Positions 1 through 8,867 of a DNA stretch of 64,000 nt are shown here, piece by piece. Origin of the DNA: an uncultured Mesonia sp. Lineage in GTDB: Bacteria; Bacteroidota; Bacteroidia; Flavobacteriales; Flavobacteriaceae. The notes beneath the pieces were generated by a model. It was not told the DNA's origin. It made no database searches and worked only from the letters and a program-made list of their open reading frames with translations. Both the position numbers and the translations under genes were made by a program. Positions within the stretch are counted from its first letter, which is position 1, and each line of letters begins with the position of its first letter. The stretch is taken from NCBI GenBank assembly GCA_958296185.1, contig CATQIB010000011.1, positions 1 through 64,000 on the forward strand, read 5' to 3'.

Positions 1-1
1 G

Positions 2-502
2 CACGGTGCTGCATTAACATTTATTATCTGGGGAGCAATTCATGGCTTTATTTTGGTTTTTGAAAAGATGTTTAGACAATGGACTAAAAGAAACTCAACA
101 TTGTATGTAATTCATAAAGGAGTAAATCGTTTTAAGATAATTTCGGTAAGTTTTACTTTTACAGTTGTATGTATTGCTTGGGTATTTTTTAGAGCCAATA
201 GTGCTACCCAAGCCTTTGGTGTCATTAGACAGATTTTTACTAATTTTAATTACTCGGTTCTAAAAATACCTTCAACTTACGCACACGGGTTAAAAAACAA
301 TGAATTCCTATACTTAGGAATTTTTAATTCTTTTGTTGTTTCTTTTGATTATTTTCATAGAAAAATGAATCTAAGACATGTTTTAAATAAGAAAAATATC
401 TTTATACGATGGAGTTTTTATGTAATAGCAATAATTACCATAGCCATATTTGGGATATATGGAGACCGAACGAATCAAGAATTTATTTATTTTCAATTTT
501 AA
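2..502 (+). CDS. MBOAT-family O-acyltransferase, C-terminal part (5' end outside window)
   Basis: The reading frame is open from the first bases, so the gene begins upstream of the window; the first start-like codon (TTG at 53) is internal. The visible product starts with His-Gly and soon shows the W-G-A-I-H-G signature of membrane-bound O-acyltransferases of the AlgI/PatA type, where a conserved His in a membrane segment is catalytic. Three or four further hydrophobic segments follow, with the usual W-V-F-F-R-A motif near residue 60 of the visible part. The family moves acetyl groups across the inner membrane for polysaccharide O-acetylation. The next gene begins directly after its stop and encodes an SGNH-type partner, matching the AlgI/AlgJ-like arrangement. 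The base composition is AT-rich. Confidence 0.85.
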   Translation, partial: HGAALTFIIWGAIHGFILVFEKMFRQWTKRNSTLYVIHKGVNRFKIISVSFTFTVVCIAWVFFRANSATQAFGVIRQIFTNFNYSVLKIPSTYAHGLKNNEFLYLGIFNSFVVSFDYFHRKMNLRHVLNKKNIFIRWSFYVIAIITIAIFGIYGDRTNQEFIYFQF

Positions 503-1906
503 ATGGTAAAGTTTACTTCTAAAATAGTAGTTCTGCTGGTTATTTTAACGTTCATTTTTTTTGGACTTAATCATGTTTTTAAAGAGTTTAATCATTTTGA
601 AAAAAGCATGCAAGAATATAAGTCAGAAAAAGGTAATATAGAATTAGCTGTTTTCGGAAGTTCTCACGCTTTTAACACCTACGATATACGACGTATAGAA
701 ACAGGTTTAAGTTTATCTAGTTTCAATTTCGGAGGGGCGGCTCAAAGACTTGAAACAACTGAAGTGGTTTTAAATGAGATTATAAATGAAAACAATTTAA
801 AACTAATAATTGTTGATATTTTTCCTATGAGTATTGATGGGGTAGACTCGGAAGGAGGTAAACACTTACAGTTACAAACTTTAGATCATTTACCTCTTTC
901 GTTTTCCAAAATTACACAAGCGAATAAAATATTTGGGAAAGAGTATTTACCCTATGCTCTGTTTCCTTTTTTAAGAAACCATTCCGAATGGAATACTATT
1001 AATGGATTAAGATTCTCTAGACATTTTAGATTAATTAGCAAAAACGATTTTTATAAAGGATATAGAGGAGTTAGCGAAACTTTTAACGATAAAATTTGGG
1101 ATGAGTTTTACAATAAATTTAATTCCAAAGCAAATACTAACTTCATCGATCTTTCAGAAGAGCAGAAAAGTAAAATTGATAAGATTATCAACATTGCAGA
1201 AAAGAAAAAGGTTCCATTGATATTTGTTAATGCTCCTAGTTTTGTAACAGATTATGATGAAAATTACTCTAAAACGACAGATTATATTAAAAAGTATATA
1301 AAGTCTAAAAATATAGCTTTTTTAGATTTTGATTGGATGAGAAAGGAAGGCGTAATTAATAAGAAAGACTTTTTGGATCCGAATCACCTAAACCCTCCGG
1401 GAGCCATTGCAGTTACAGATTCCTTAGTTAATTTTATTGATAAAAATTATACTTTTAAAGGTTCAAAGCTAGGAAAAACGTTCGAACATAATAAATTATA
1501 TCATATTAATAATAATTTCAAGAAAGCAGAATTTCATTTAAATATAAAAAAAGAGGGAATTAAAAGTTTCGCATTAACACAATCAGCATCAAATACAATA
1601 GAATTTATTATAGAAAATAATATTAAAGAGCCGGTCTCAATTAAATTAGATATTGGTTTAACTAAATTTCAACGATTAACCAAATTTTACAAAGATGCGA
1701 TGTATGTAAAAGATAATAGGTATTTTAATTGGGCTGAATTAAATGATTTCAATTCATTTAATTTAAATGGAAAAAGATATAACTCTGTTCAGTTTTATTA
1801 TCCTTTTGATTACATAGAGAATATTAAAGTATTTATAGGTGAAAACTCAAAAAATCCAATACTGAACGAAAATCAAATAGAACTACAATCCCAATATGGA
1901 AATTAA
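503..1906 (+). CDS. SGNH-like (AlgJ/AlgX-type) partner of the O-acyltransferase
   Basis: The 467-aa protein has one N-terminal hydrophobic segment (about residues 8-22), so it is anchored or exported. A G-S-S-H-A motif at residues 52-56 resembles SGNH block I, with Ser as possible nucleophile, and D-P-N-H at 292-295 resembles block V (the Asp/His pair). Such proteins act with an MBOAT protein as periplasmic acetyl carriers or transferases; this role is inferred from motifs and adjacency. The start codon directly follows the MBOAT stop, so the two are translationally coupled. The C-terminal 130 residues form no domain I recognise. It is AT-rich like its upstream neighbour and overlaps cysQ by 11 nt. 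Confidence 0.7.
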   Translation: MVKFTSKIVVLLVILTFIFFGLNHVFKEFNHFEKSMQEYKSEKGNIELAVFGSSHAFNTYDIRRIETGLSLSSFNFGGAAQRLETTEVVLNEIINENNLKLIIVDIFPMSIDGVDSEGGKHLQLQTLDHLPLSFSKITQANKIFGKEYLPYALFPFLRNHSEWNTINGLRFSRHFRLISKNDFYKGYRGVSETFNDKIWDEFYNKFNSKANTNFIDLSEEQKSKIDKIINIAEKKKVPLIFVNAPSFVTDYDENYSKTTDYIKKYIKSKNIAFLDFDWMRKEGVINKKDFLDPNHLNPPGAIAVTDSLVNFIDKNYTFKGSKLGKTFEHNKLYHINNNFKKAEFHLNIKKEGIKSFALTQSASNTIEFIIENNIKEPVSIKLDIGLTKFQRLTKFYKDAMYVKDNRYFNWAELNDFNSFNLNGKRYNSVQFYYPFDYIENIKVFIGENSKNPILNENQIELQSQYGN

Positions 1907-2654
1907 ACCATTTATTCCACTTATTATTGATGCGGCGCGAGATGCTGGCATACAGATATTAGAAGTGTACAACGGAAAAGAATTTCAGATCCAAGAAAAA
2001 GAAGATTTGAGTCCGATAACCTTGGCAGACCAAAGAGCGCATAAGGCAATTGTAAAGGCATTAGAGACAACTGATTTCCCTATTCTGTCTGAAGAAGGTG
2101 CCGAAATTCCTTATGAAACTAGAAAAGACTGGGAATATTTCTGGATGGTAGATCCGTTAGACGGTACCAAAGAATTCATCAAAAAAAACGGTGAATTTAC
2201 AGTCAATATTGCGCTCATACATCGGCAGAAACCTGTGTTTGGCGTGGTATATGCACCAGTATCAGACCAATTGTACTTTGGTGGAGAGCAAATAGGAGCT
2301 TATAAATCCGTGAACACAGACCCCGAAACCGAATTGGAATTGATTACCAATGAGAGCGGAAATATTAAAATTGTGGCTTCACGTTCGCATACCAACCAAG
2401 AGACTAAAGATTTTATAGCTGAATATAAAGATGCCGAAATCCTGAGTATGGGAAGCTCTTTAAAGTTTATGTTGATTGCCGAAAGTAAAGCCGATATTTA
2501 TCCGAGATTTTCACCAACAATGGAGTGGGATACCGCTGCTGCCCATGCGATCTTAAGAGGCTTAGACCTTGAGGTGATAAGTTTAGAAGATGAACAACCA
2601 CTACGCTATAACAAAGAAAATTTGCGCAACCCTAATTTTTTGGTAGAGCGATAA
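1896..2654 (+). CDS. cysQ: 3'(2'),5'-bisphosphate nucleotidase CysQ
   Basis: The 252-aa protein is a member of the lithium-sensitive inositol-monophosphatase superfamily. The metal-binding motifs are present: E-E-G-A near residue 66, D-P-L-D-G-T near 86, and E-W-D-T-A-A near 210. CysQ hydrolyses 3'-phosphoadenosine 5'-phosphate (PAP), the by-product of sulfotransferase and PAPS reactions, to AMP in the cytoplasm. The gene overlaps the preceding one by 11 nt, so it is in the same operon. In flavobacterial polysaccharide loci cysQ often accompanies sulfate activation; no cysD/N/C or sulfotransferase is visible here, although they could lie upstream. Length is normal for the family. Confidence 0.92.
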   Translation: MEIKPFIPLIIDAARDAGIQILEVYNGKEFQIQEKEDLSPITLADQRAHKAIVKALETTDFPILSEEGAEIPYETRKDWEYFWMVDPLDGTKEFIKKNGEFTVNIALIHRQKPVFGVVYAPVSDQLYFGGEQIGAYKSVNTDPETELELITNESGNIKIVASRSHTNQETKDFIAEYKDAEILSMGSSLKFMLIAESKADIYPRFSPTMEWDTAAAHAILRGLDLEVISLEDEQPLRYNKENLRNPNFLVER

Positions 2655-2737
2655 AAAAGCTCCATTAAAACTATTTTCCAAAACCGTTAATACCGAATAT
2701 AAAAAACTAGTTGGTTCTACATTTGGCTAACTTTAAG

Positions 2738-2745
2738 TACATTTG
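2738..2745 (+). promoter_or_regulatory. -7 promoter element TACATTTG upstream of the flippase gene
   Basis: This is a perfect match to the Bacteroidota -7 consensus TAnnTTTG. A TTG that could serve as the -33 element is at 2711-2713, but its 24-nt spacing is a little long. If the promoter is real, transcription begins near 2749, so the flippase start must lie downstream of that. Confidence 0.5.
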
Positions 2746-2772
2746 CTGGGTAAAAACCTCTACAATAGTATT

Positions 2773-4074
2773 TTGAAAAAGCAACTCATCAAAAAGCTAA
2801 AAAACACCAATCCCGATCAAAAAGATGTACTTAAGAAAGGTTTCTATTTTTTGATATTTAGAGGCGTGGGTATCATAGCCGGTTATCTTTTTACGCTCTA
2901 TATTACCAATGTTTTTGGAGCTAAAGTAAACGGACTCATAAGCTTGAGCTTTAGTGTTTTTATGTTTGCTAGTATTATAGGCAGGTTGGGTATTGACGTT
3001 AATTTTTTGCGCTTTTATGCCAAGCCAGAAAACTGGAAAGAAGACCCAGGATTATTTTACCGCGTGGTAAGCAAATCTTTTTTAGTGAGCTTGGTACTTA
3101 TGGGGCTACTACTGTGGGCACAAGACTTTTTTATTTTGCATATTTTTAAAAAGCACCAATTAGCACCCTATTATTTTTGGAGTGTTTTAGGAATTCCTTT
3201 TTGGACCATCACCATGCTTTGTGCAGGAGCTTTGCGGGCCAAAGGATTAAACAACTGGTTTGCATTTTTCAATAATACAGGCCGTTTTTTGCTTACTATT
3301 CTACTTTTAGCTGTGGTTTATCTTTTTAGTACCGTAGCTCCCGTTATGCTTATTCAATTACATTTTTGGGCCCTGGTGGTATTGGCACTCATTGCATTTT
3401 GGGTAGTAAGTAGAGAATTAAACCAGTTAACATTAAAATCGGGAACCAACTCATGGCGTTTTTTACGGGAATCTTTCCCTATGTTACTCTCCTCAACTAT
3501 TATGGTATTTTTGGGTTGGTTAGATACCTTTATCCTAGGTATCTATGAAACCGACGAAAATATTGGTATTTACAATGCAGCATTAAAACTGGCCCTGGTT
3601 ACCAATTTTTCTATTGAAGCCATCAACTCTAGCCTAGCACCAAAAATAGCAAATGCCTTTGCTGAACAGGCATACGAAAAATTTAAAGGTTTAGTAAAAT
3701 TTTCTACCCGAATCAATTTTGTAGCTACTTCAGGAATTATAGCTGTTTTGCTGATCTTTAATCAGTTTTTTTTAGGCATATTTGGTGAAGAGTTTCTAGT
3801 AGGAAAATGGGCGCTAATAATATTATGTAGCATTCATTTACTAAATAGTACCACAGGCTCGGTAGGCATTATAATGCAAATGATTGGCAGACAAAAGCAA
3901 TACCAAAATATAGCGCTCATTGCCTTATGCCTAAATCTAATATTGAATTTTGCTTTAATTCCGTTATACGGCATTGAAGGGGCAGCAGCAGCAACCGCAA
4001 TAAGTTTATCTTTCTGGAATATTGCCGGAACGGTATACCTTAAGCGTAAAGAAAACATTAGAACTTACTTATAA
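2773..4074 (+). CDS. Wzx-type polysaccharide flippase (MATE/MOP superfamily)
   Basis: The protein has about 12-14 strongly hydrophobic segments spread over some 430 residues, with the N-terminal G-x-x-F-L-I-F-R-G pattern typical of oligosaccharide flippases (MOP superfamily, polysaccharide biosynthesis family). It would flip undecaprenyl-linked repeat units across the inner membrane. The frame is open from TTG 2743, but that codon lies inside the -7 element at 2738-2745, so the TTG at 2773 is the better start; there is no in-frame ATG before the transmembrane region. The neighbours are all polysaccharide genes. No specific substrate can be read from the sequence. Confidence 0.82.
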   Translation: MKKQLIKKLKNTNPDQKDVLKKGFYFLIFRGVGIIAGYLFTLYITNVFGAKVNGLISLSFSVFMFASIIGRLGIDVNFLRFYAKPENWKEDPGLFYRVVSKSFLVSLVLMGLLLWAQDFFILHIFKKHQLAPYYFWSVLGIPFWTITMLCAGALRAKGLNNWFAFFNNTGRFLLTILLLAVVYLFSTVAPVMLIQLHFWALVVLALIAFWVVSRELNQLTLKSGTNSWRFLRESFPMLLSSTIMVFLGWLDTFILGIYETDENIGIYNAALKLALVTNFSIEAINSSLAPKIANAFAEQAYEKFKGLVKFSTRINFVATSGIIAVLLIFNQFFLGIFGEEFLVGKWALIILCSIHLLNSTTGSVGIIMQMIGRQKQYQNIALIALCLNLILNFALIPLYGIEGAAAATAISLSFWNIAGTVYLKRKENIRTYL

Positions 4075-4083
4075 TTTTAATCT

Positions 4084-5808
4084 ATGGCAGGGATTTACGG
4101 AATAATGCTAAAGGCCAATAAAGAAAAGGCCATATACAAGCGATTTTTTAATTACAAACAACCCAATATATTAACTTCAGAAACAAGTACAGAAACCTAT
4201 ACTTTTGGGCGTTGTGTGCTAAATAAACTTACCGATGATCGCTTTTTTTATGAGGATGAATTTTTTATAGCCTGTTTAGAAGGAGTACACTATGCTAAAT
4301 ATAGGGGAGCAGAGCATCTAATTAAAGCCTACCAAACGCAAGGGGAAAAATTTGTAGAGAGAATAAAAGGCATTTTTTCGGGCTTTATTTTTGACAAATC
4401 AAAACAAAAACTTTTAGTATTTACAGATCCGCTGGCAACAAAAGCTATTTTTTATTACCATGGAGAACAAGGCTTTGCCTTTTCCTCAGAAATGCATGTT
4501 TTGTCGAAAGTACTTCGAGAAAATAAAATCAGTATCAATCCAGATTATGATGGTATCTATTCTTTGGCCTTATTCGGACAAATGTTTAATGATTTTACCT
4601 TAGTCAATGAAATAAAACGCTTGTCTTACGGTAGTATTCTGAGCTATGATTTGAAAAAGAATAAAATAAACCGCACAAAATACCATCGATTTAAACAAGA
4701 GGTTGTTCACCGCGGTTTACCTGAAATTATAGAAGAACTCAACCATAAAGTAGAACATGTTATTGATGAGATTTGGGGAAAAGATACCCAATACGGTTAT
4801 TCAGAACATCTTTCTTTAGTGAGTGGAGGGATGGATGCACGTACAAATTTAATGATAGCCAAAAAACGAGGCTTTGAAAAAATAAATGGCTATACCTATG
4901 GGAATGTTAAGTCTAGCGATGTGAAAATTGCTAGTCAAATAGCCAAAGATCATTGTTACGCGCATATGCAATTCAATCTGCATCACGGTAATTTTTTTAG
5001 CGAGAACATTTTAGAAAATTACATAAAACCAATAGATGGTTTAACACATTTTACCGCTTCTGCTATTATTTATAATGCTTATTCTCGTATAAACTTAGCA
5101 CCTTTTGGGCAAATTCACTCTGGCCAAATAGGAGGTATGATAACAGGCGGTAACGTGTACCCAGATTTTGACTTTAAAAACAACACGGGAAAACTAGGTC
5201 TCAATGGCTTTATCATGGATAAAGATCTAACCAAAAAACTTACTTTTTTAGATGATTTAGTAGCCCGATACCAAGGGAGTGATTTTGAAATTTTTTCGTT
5301 TGAGCAACGCTTGGCAAATGGTACTTTAACCGGAGATAAAATTATTTCCAATTTTATAGATCAAGCAGCCATCGCATTCGACTTAGATTTGTTGAAGTAT
5401 GTACTAAGTATTCCTCAAAAATATAAAGTAAACCAACGCTTGTACTATACTTGGCTAAAAGCTAAGCATCCAGAGGTTTTAAATTATACTTGGGAAAATA
5501 TCGGCTTAAAGCCCAATTCAAATTTTAATATCAATTACGGCCGGCTTATTAAAAAATATGTGAATGGTGGCAAAAAATACTTCAAACTTAACTATGACAG
5601 CATGAACCCTATTACAACCTGGTTTAAACAAAACCCAAAGGTGTTAGATGAATTTGATGCCATTTTTGAGTGTAATTTGCAGTATATAGAAGACCAAGAG
5701 CTTAAAGCCGATTTAAAAGCGATTTACCAAGAAGATATTTTTGAATATCGGAACAAGTTTGCTGTAATTACAGTCATTCTTGCGATAAAACTTCATTTTT
5801 ATAGTTAA
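4084..5808 (+). CDS. Asparagine-synthetase-like protein with degenerate active sites
   Basis: The 574-aa protein has the two-domain layout of AsnB-type enzymes: an N-terminal class II glutaminase-like domain (about 1-200) and a C-terminal PP-loop synthetase domain. Two key residues are altered. The protein starts M-A-G-I, whereas glutaminases need Cys directly after Met (M-C-G-I). The PP-loop near residue 246 reads S-G-G-M-D-A instead of S-G-G-x-D-S. Related proteins in O-antigen and capsule loci amidate uronic acids, and this locus makes UDP-glucuronate. The missing Cys argues for use of free ammonia, another nucleophile, or loss of glutaminase activity. The gene lies 9 nt after the flippase gene, and its 3' end overlaps the convergent gene by 35 nt. 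Confidence 0.75.
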   Translation: MAGIYGIMLKANKEKAIYKRFFNYKQPNILTSETSTETYTFGRCVLNKLTDDRFFYEDEFFIACLEGVHYAKYRGAEHLIKAYQTQGEKFVERIKGIFSGFIFDKSKQKLLVFTDPLATKAIFYYHGEQGFAFSSEMHVLSKVLRENKISINPDYDGIYSLALFGQMFNDFTLVNEIKRLSYGSILSYDLKKNKINRTKYHRFKQEVVHRGLPEIIEELNHKVEHVIDEIWGKDTQYGYSEHLSLVSGGMDARTNLMIAKKRGFEKINGYTYGNVKSSDVKIASQIAKDHCYAHMQFNLHHGNFFSENILENYIKPIDGLTHFTASAIIYNAYSRINLAPFGQIHSGQIGGMITGGNVYPDFDFKNNTGKLGLNGFIMDKDLTKKLTFLDDLVARYQGSDFEIFSFEQRLANGTLTGDKIISNFIDQAAIAFDLDLLKYVLSIPQKYKVNQRLYYTWLKAKHPEVLNYTWENIGLKPNSNFNINYGRLIKKYVNGGKKYFKLNYDSMNPITTWFKQNPKVLDEFDAIFECNLQYIEDQELKADLKAIYQEDIFEYRNKFAVITVILAIKLHFYS

Positions 5809-7027
5809 TTTTTTTAATATAAAATAAACTAAATATAAGACCTATATAGATTCCTGCCATTCCAGAACTAAAAACGTGTCCAGCTGTAGAAGAAATAGTG
5901 ATAAGGATTAAGAGCATCATCAATACAAAATTAGCATAGGGATATTTATCTATATTTTTAGAAAAAATAAAAGCTTGTACTCCAATAAATAACAGAGCAG
6001 TAATAAATATAAATAGGCCTATGAACGCATATGCAAAAAAGATATCTACGATATCTATTTCAACTACTCTATTATGATTTAAATTTTCATAAGTTGTTTG
6101 CCCTACGCCAATAATCTTTTCTAAAAAATTGTATTCTTGTATGTATACTTTAAGTGAGTCTTTTAAAAAAACATTTCTGTTTGATAGAATAAAAGTTAAA
6201 AAGTCAAATTTATCATAGAAATAAGAAAGTCTATTATATAGATTAGACGATTTTACATATGTCCATCCAAAGTAAATAATTGCAGGAAGGGCAAGCATGC
6301 CGACCATAAATACATTAGATAGAGCTTTAAGATTGAGTTTTTTTACGGTAGGCTTTTTTATTGGAATTAAAATGTGAATTAATAAAACACCAAAAACACT
6401 AGTTTTGGAAGCTATACTTAAAGCTACAATAATGTTAAACAGAGTAATTAAGACGTAAATAAATTTATTACGTTTCCAAAGATTAAAAGAAATAATACTA
6501 CTTAGAATTAAAAGAAGAGCAGAAATTTCATTTCCAGCATAAAAAAATCCTTTACTTCCAATATCACCAAATTTGTACATAGGGTAGCCTATACCTAAAT
6601 GCTTTAACAAAATATTAACAACCAAGACGATATAAGAAAAATGAATCATCGTAAAAACTAATTTTACGGAATATTTTTTTAAATAATTTTTGAAGAAAAA
6701 AAATCCATAAAAAGGTATAATATATCTGCTTATCTTAATTAAATCATTAATCAATAATGATAAATTAAAATTCTTTAAAAGTTGTATTATTGAAGGAATT
6801 AATAATGTTATAATTAAAAAAATGGAGAGAAAAAGGTGTTTTGGAAATTTTATAAGACTCAAGAAAATAAGAAAAATAACAGTTAACTTTAAAACTTGAC
6901 TTACACTAATAGGTAAGATGATTTCATTCATTAATAAAAATCCATTTACCATATCTACTGGTAAAAACAGGAACATCAAATAAAGTATAACTTTATCTAA
7001 GGAGAGATTAAGGATTGAGTTTTCCAT
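5774..7027 (-). CDS. O-antigen polymerase/ligase-like membrane protein (Wzy candidate)
   Basis: The product of about 417 aa has 10-12 hydrophobic segments and a large polar loop around residues 265-320, the topology of Wzy polymerases and WaaL ligases. Sequence conservation in this group is low, so the call rests on topology and neighbourhood. The ATG at 7027 is preferred over TTG 7030; a perfect TACATTTG promoter element lies 18 nt upstream on this strand. The gene is strikingly AT-rich (the 60 nt from 6421 contain only 14 G/C) and runs against the surrounding plus-strand genes, which suggests separate acquisition together with the next gene. It converges with the asparagine-synthetase-like gene and overlaps its 3' end. 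Confidence 0.7.
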   Translation of the reverse strand: MENSILNLSLDKVILYLMFLFLPVDMVNGFLLMNEIILPISVSQVLKLTVIFLIFLSLIKFPKHLFLSIFLIITLLIPSIIQLLKNFNLSLLINDLIKISRYIIPFYGFFFFKNYLKKYSVKLVFTMIHFSYIVLVVNILLKHLGIGYPMYKFGDIGSKGFFYAGNEISALLLILSSIISFNLWKRNKFIYVLITLFNIIVALSIASKTSVFGVLLIHILIPIKKPTVKKLNLKALSNVFMVGMLALPAIIYFGWTYVKSSNLYNRLSYFYDKFDFLTFILSNRNVFLKDSLKVYIQEYNFLEKIIGVGQTTYENLNHNRVVEIDIVDIFFAYAFIGLFIFITALLFIGVQAFIFSKNIDKYPYANFVLMMLLILITISSTAGHVFSSGMAGIYIGLIFSLFYIKKINYKNEVLSQE

Positions 7028-7045
7028 CAAAATTTATTGAAATGA

Positions 7046-7053
7046 CAAATGTA
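7046..7053 (-). promoter_or_regulatory. -7 promoter element TACATTTG for the Wzy-like gene
   Basis: Read on the minus strand, this matches TAnnTTTG exactly and lies 18 nt before the ATG at 7027, the usual distance in this window. It suggests that the Wzy-like gene can be transcribed separately from the glycosyltransferase gene upstream of it. Confidence 0.5.
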
Positions 7054-7139
7054 ACATTCTGCCTATTATTAAAATTATATAATTATAGTTTGATTCTTTT
7101 TAATCTGATGAAGTAATAGACTAAAAAGAACTAATAAAT

Positions 7140-8213
7140 TTACTTACCCACCTTTTTTAAGTGTTTAAGTAAGTCTTTTGCTACAAAATCTTTTCTATAT
7201 CTTTTTGAAGTGTTTAAAGCTTCTAATTTAAATTTATATTTTTGTTCGGGTTGAAGAAGATGATATTGTAGGATATAATCAGTTAAAGCTTCTGAATTTT
7301 TTGGTTCAAATAAAAATCCATTTTTATGTGATTCAACATATGTAGCAGGTCCAGCAATATTACAAGCGATGACAGGTGTGCCACACGCCATAGCCTCTAA
7401 ACCTGTTAGACCTAAACTTTCTGCTTCTCGATAGGTCGGGAATATATATAAATCTATTTTATTATAGATGTCAACTAATTTCTCTTGTGGTATTAATCCC
7501 AAAAATTGCACATCTTCTTCTAAACCATTCTGCTTTATGGTATTTAGAATTTTTCCCTCATCAGGACCTTTCCCAGCTATGGAAGCTACAAAGGGAATTC
7601 GTTTTTCTTTAAGTTTTAAAAGAGCATCTAGAAATGTTTTCCAGCCTTTTTCTTCAATAAAACGAGAAACAAAACCTAAATGCAGTTTGGATTTTTTTTC
7701 ATCTTTATCTTTAATGAAAAATTTAGTAGAATCAATTCCGCCAGAAGGCGATACAAAAATATCTTGCTCTTTTAAAAAAGGGTAGCCTTGAAGAACCTTT
7801 GTTTTAAAATAGTTGGTAGGTACAACAAGTAAATCGATTTTTTTTAAAACTTTTTTAGCAAAAAAATTAAGATATTCATTCTTTTGTAAATCTATTATAT
7901 CCGTTCCGTGAGCGTTCAATACCCAGGGTTTTCTTTTAAAAGGTAAAAGGAAAAAAAGAATTGGAATATGATGACTCACATAGTGTACATATACCAAATC
8001 AAACTTTTTAAAGATCCCGATAAGAATATTAAAATAGTGAATACCATAATTGAAAACTTTCTTAATAGGATTTCTCGTTAAGCCCTGAATAAGAGAAATA
8101 GGTTGAAATACAACACTATTTTTTTCTAGTTCATCTTTAAAATTTTTCACAAAGACCCCAAACAATGGGTCCTTAGCAGAAGGATACATATTTGAAATTA
8201 AAAAGATTTTCAT
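7140..8213 (-). CDS. Family 4 glycosyltransferase (GT-B fold)
   Basis: The 357-aa protein begins M-K-I-F-L-I-S-N-M-Y-P and has an N-terminal Rossmann-like acceptor domain. The C-terminal donor domain carries the G-F-V-S-R motif, followed near residue 270 by G-L-E-A-M-A-C-G-T-P-V-I-A, the E-x7-E-type nucleotide-sugar site of GT4 retaining glycosyltransferases. It would add a sugar to the lipid-linked repeat unit on the cytoplasmic face. It forms an AT-rich minus-strand pair with the Wzy-like gene, with 112 nt between them. Donor and acceptor cannot be predicted. Confidence 0.88.
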   Translation of the reverse strand: MKIFLISNMYPSAKDPLFGVFVKNFKDELEKNSVVFQPISLIQGLTRNPIKKVFNYGIHYFNILIGIFKKFDLVYVHYVSHHIPILFFLLPFKRKPWVLNAHGTDIIDLQKNEYLNFFAKKVLKKIDLLVVPTNYFKTKVLQGYPFLKEQDIFVSPSGGIDSTKFFIKDKDEKKSKLHLGFVSRFIEEKGWKTFLDALLKLKEKRIPFVASIAGKGPDEGKILNTIKQNGLEEDVQFLGLIPQEKLVDIYNKIDLYIFPTYREAESLGLTGLEAMACGTPVIACNIAGPATYVESHKNGFLFEPKNSEALTDYILQYHLLQPEQKYKFKLEALNTSKRYRKDFVAKDLLKHLKKVGK

Positions 8214-8253
8214 ATAAGAATGTATTTTGATATTTTAAACTAAACTATATTAG

Positions 8254-8261
8254 TAATTTTG
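8254..8261 (+). promoter_or_regulatory. -7 promoter element TAATTTTG upstream of the acetyltransferase gene
   Basis: This is an exact TAnnTTTG match in the divergent intergenic region. A TTG lies at 8227-8229, 24 nt upstream. The start codon is about 61 nt downstream. It probably drives the plus-strand run starting at 8323. Confidence 0.4.
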
Positions 8262-8322
8262 TGCATAATGCTAATTTACAATCTAAGTTTATTAAAACAA
8301 TTATGTTTACTACTATTTAAAT

Positions 8323-8841
8323 ATGCTGCATAAAATAAAGCTATTTTTTTACTATGCTCTAATACAGCATTTACCTCATTCTAGGTTGATAGGCTTGTGT
8401 AATAAAATTAGGGTAGCTTACGTTGCCAAAGTACTAAAGCTTATGCCATACGATAGCAGAACTAAATTAGAGCCCAATGTTTATCTTTCAAACACCTTAG
8501 GTACTCGAATAGGGGTGAATTGCAGAATTAACGAAAACGTTTTTATACAACAAGCAATTATTGAAGATGAGGTTCTTATTGCTCCAAATGTAGCTATATT
8601 AAGTACCTCGCATAAACATCATAAAACCGATATAAGTATTGTAAATCAAGGAGATACCAAGCCTCAACCACCAACTATAAGAAAGGGAGCTTGGTTAGGC
8701 CGAAATGTAGTTATTATGCCTGGTGTTGAGGTAGGAGAGGGCGCAATAGTTGGAGCAGGAGCGGTAGTAACCAAAGATGTAGATGCTTTTACGGTGGTAG
8801 GTGGTGTACCAGCAAAATTGATTAAAACGAGAAAACAATAA
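8323..8841 (+). CDS. Hexapeptide-repeat (left-handed beta-helix) acyltransferase
   Basis: The 172-aa protein resembles the WbbJ/maltose O-acetyltransferase family. Imperfect hexapeptide repeats begin near residue 60, the S-H-K-H-H stretch near residue 105 supplies the likely catalytic His, and the tail has the usual G-A-W-L-G / G-A-G-A-V-V / G-x-P-A-K pattern. It would transfer acetyl (or another acyl group) from acyl-CoA to a sugar in the cytoplasm. The gene is followed 26 nt later by an esterase-like lipoprotein, so acetylation and deacetylation functions lie side by side. It is divergent from the GT4 gene. Confidence 0.85.
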   Translation: MLHKIKLFFYYALIQHLPHSRLIGLCNKIRVAYVAKVLKLMPYDSRTKLEPNVYLSNTLGTRIGVNCRINENVFIQQAIIEDEVLIAPNVAILSTSHKHHKTDISIVNQGDTKPQPPTIRKGAWLGRNVVIMPGVEVGEGAIVGAGAVVTKDVDAFTVVGGVPAKLIKTRKQ

Positions 8842-8867
8842 ACTTTTAAACTAGAAAATTATTTTTT

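Noticed and set aside
7468..7785. Plus-strand open frame of 105 codons
   Set aside because: It is antisense to the conserved donor domain of the GT4 glycosyltransferase.
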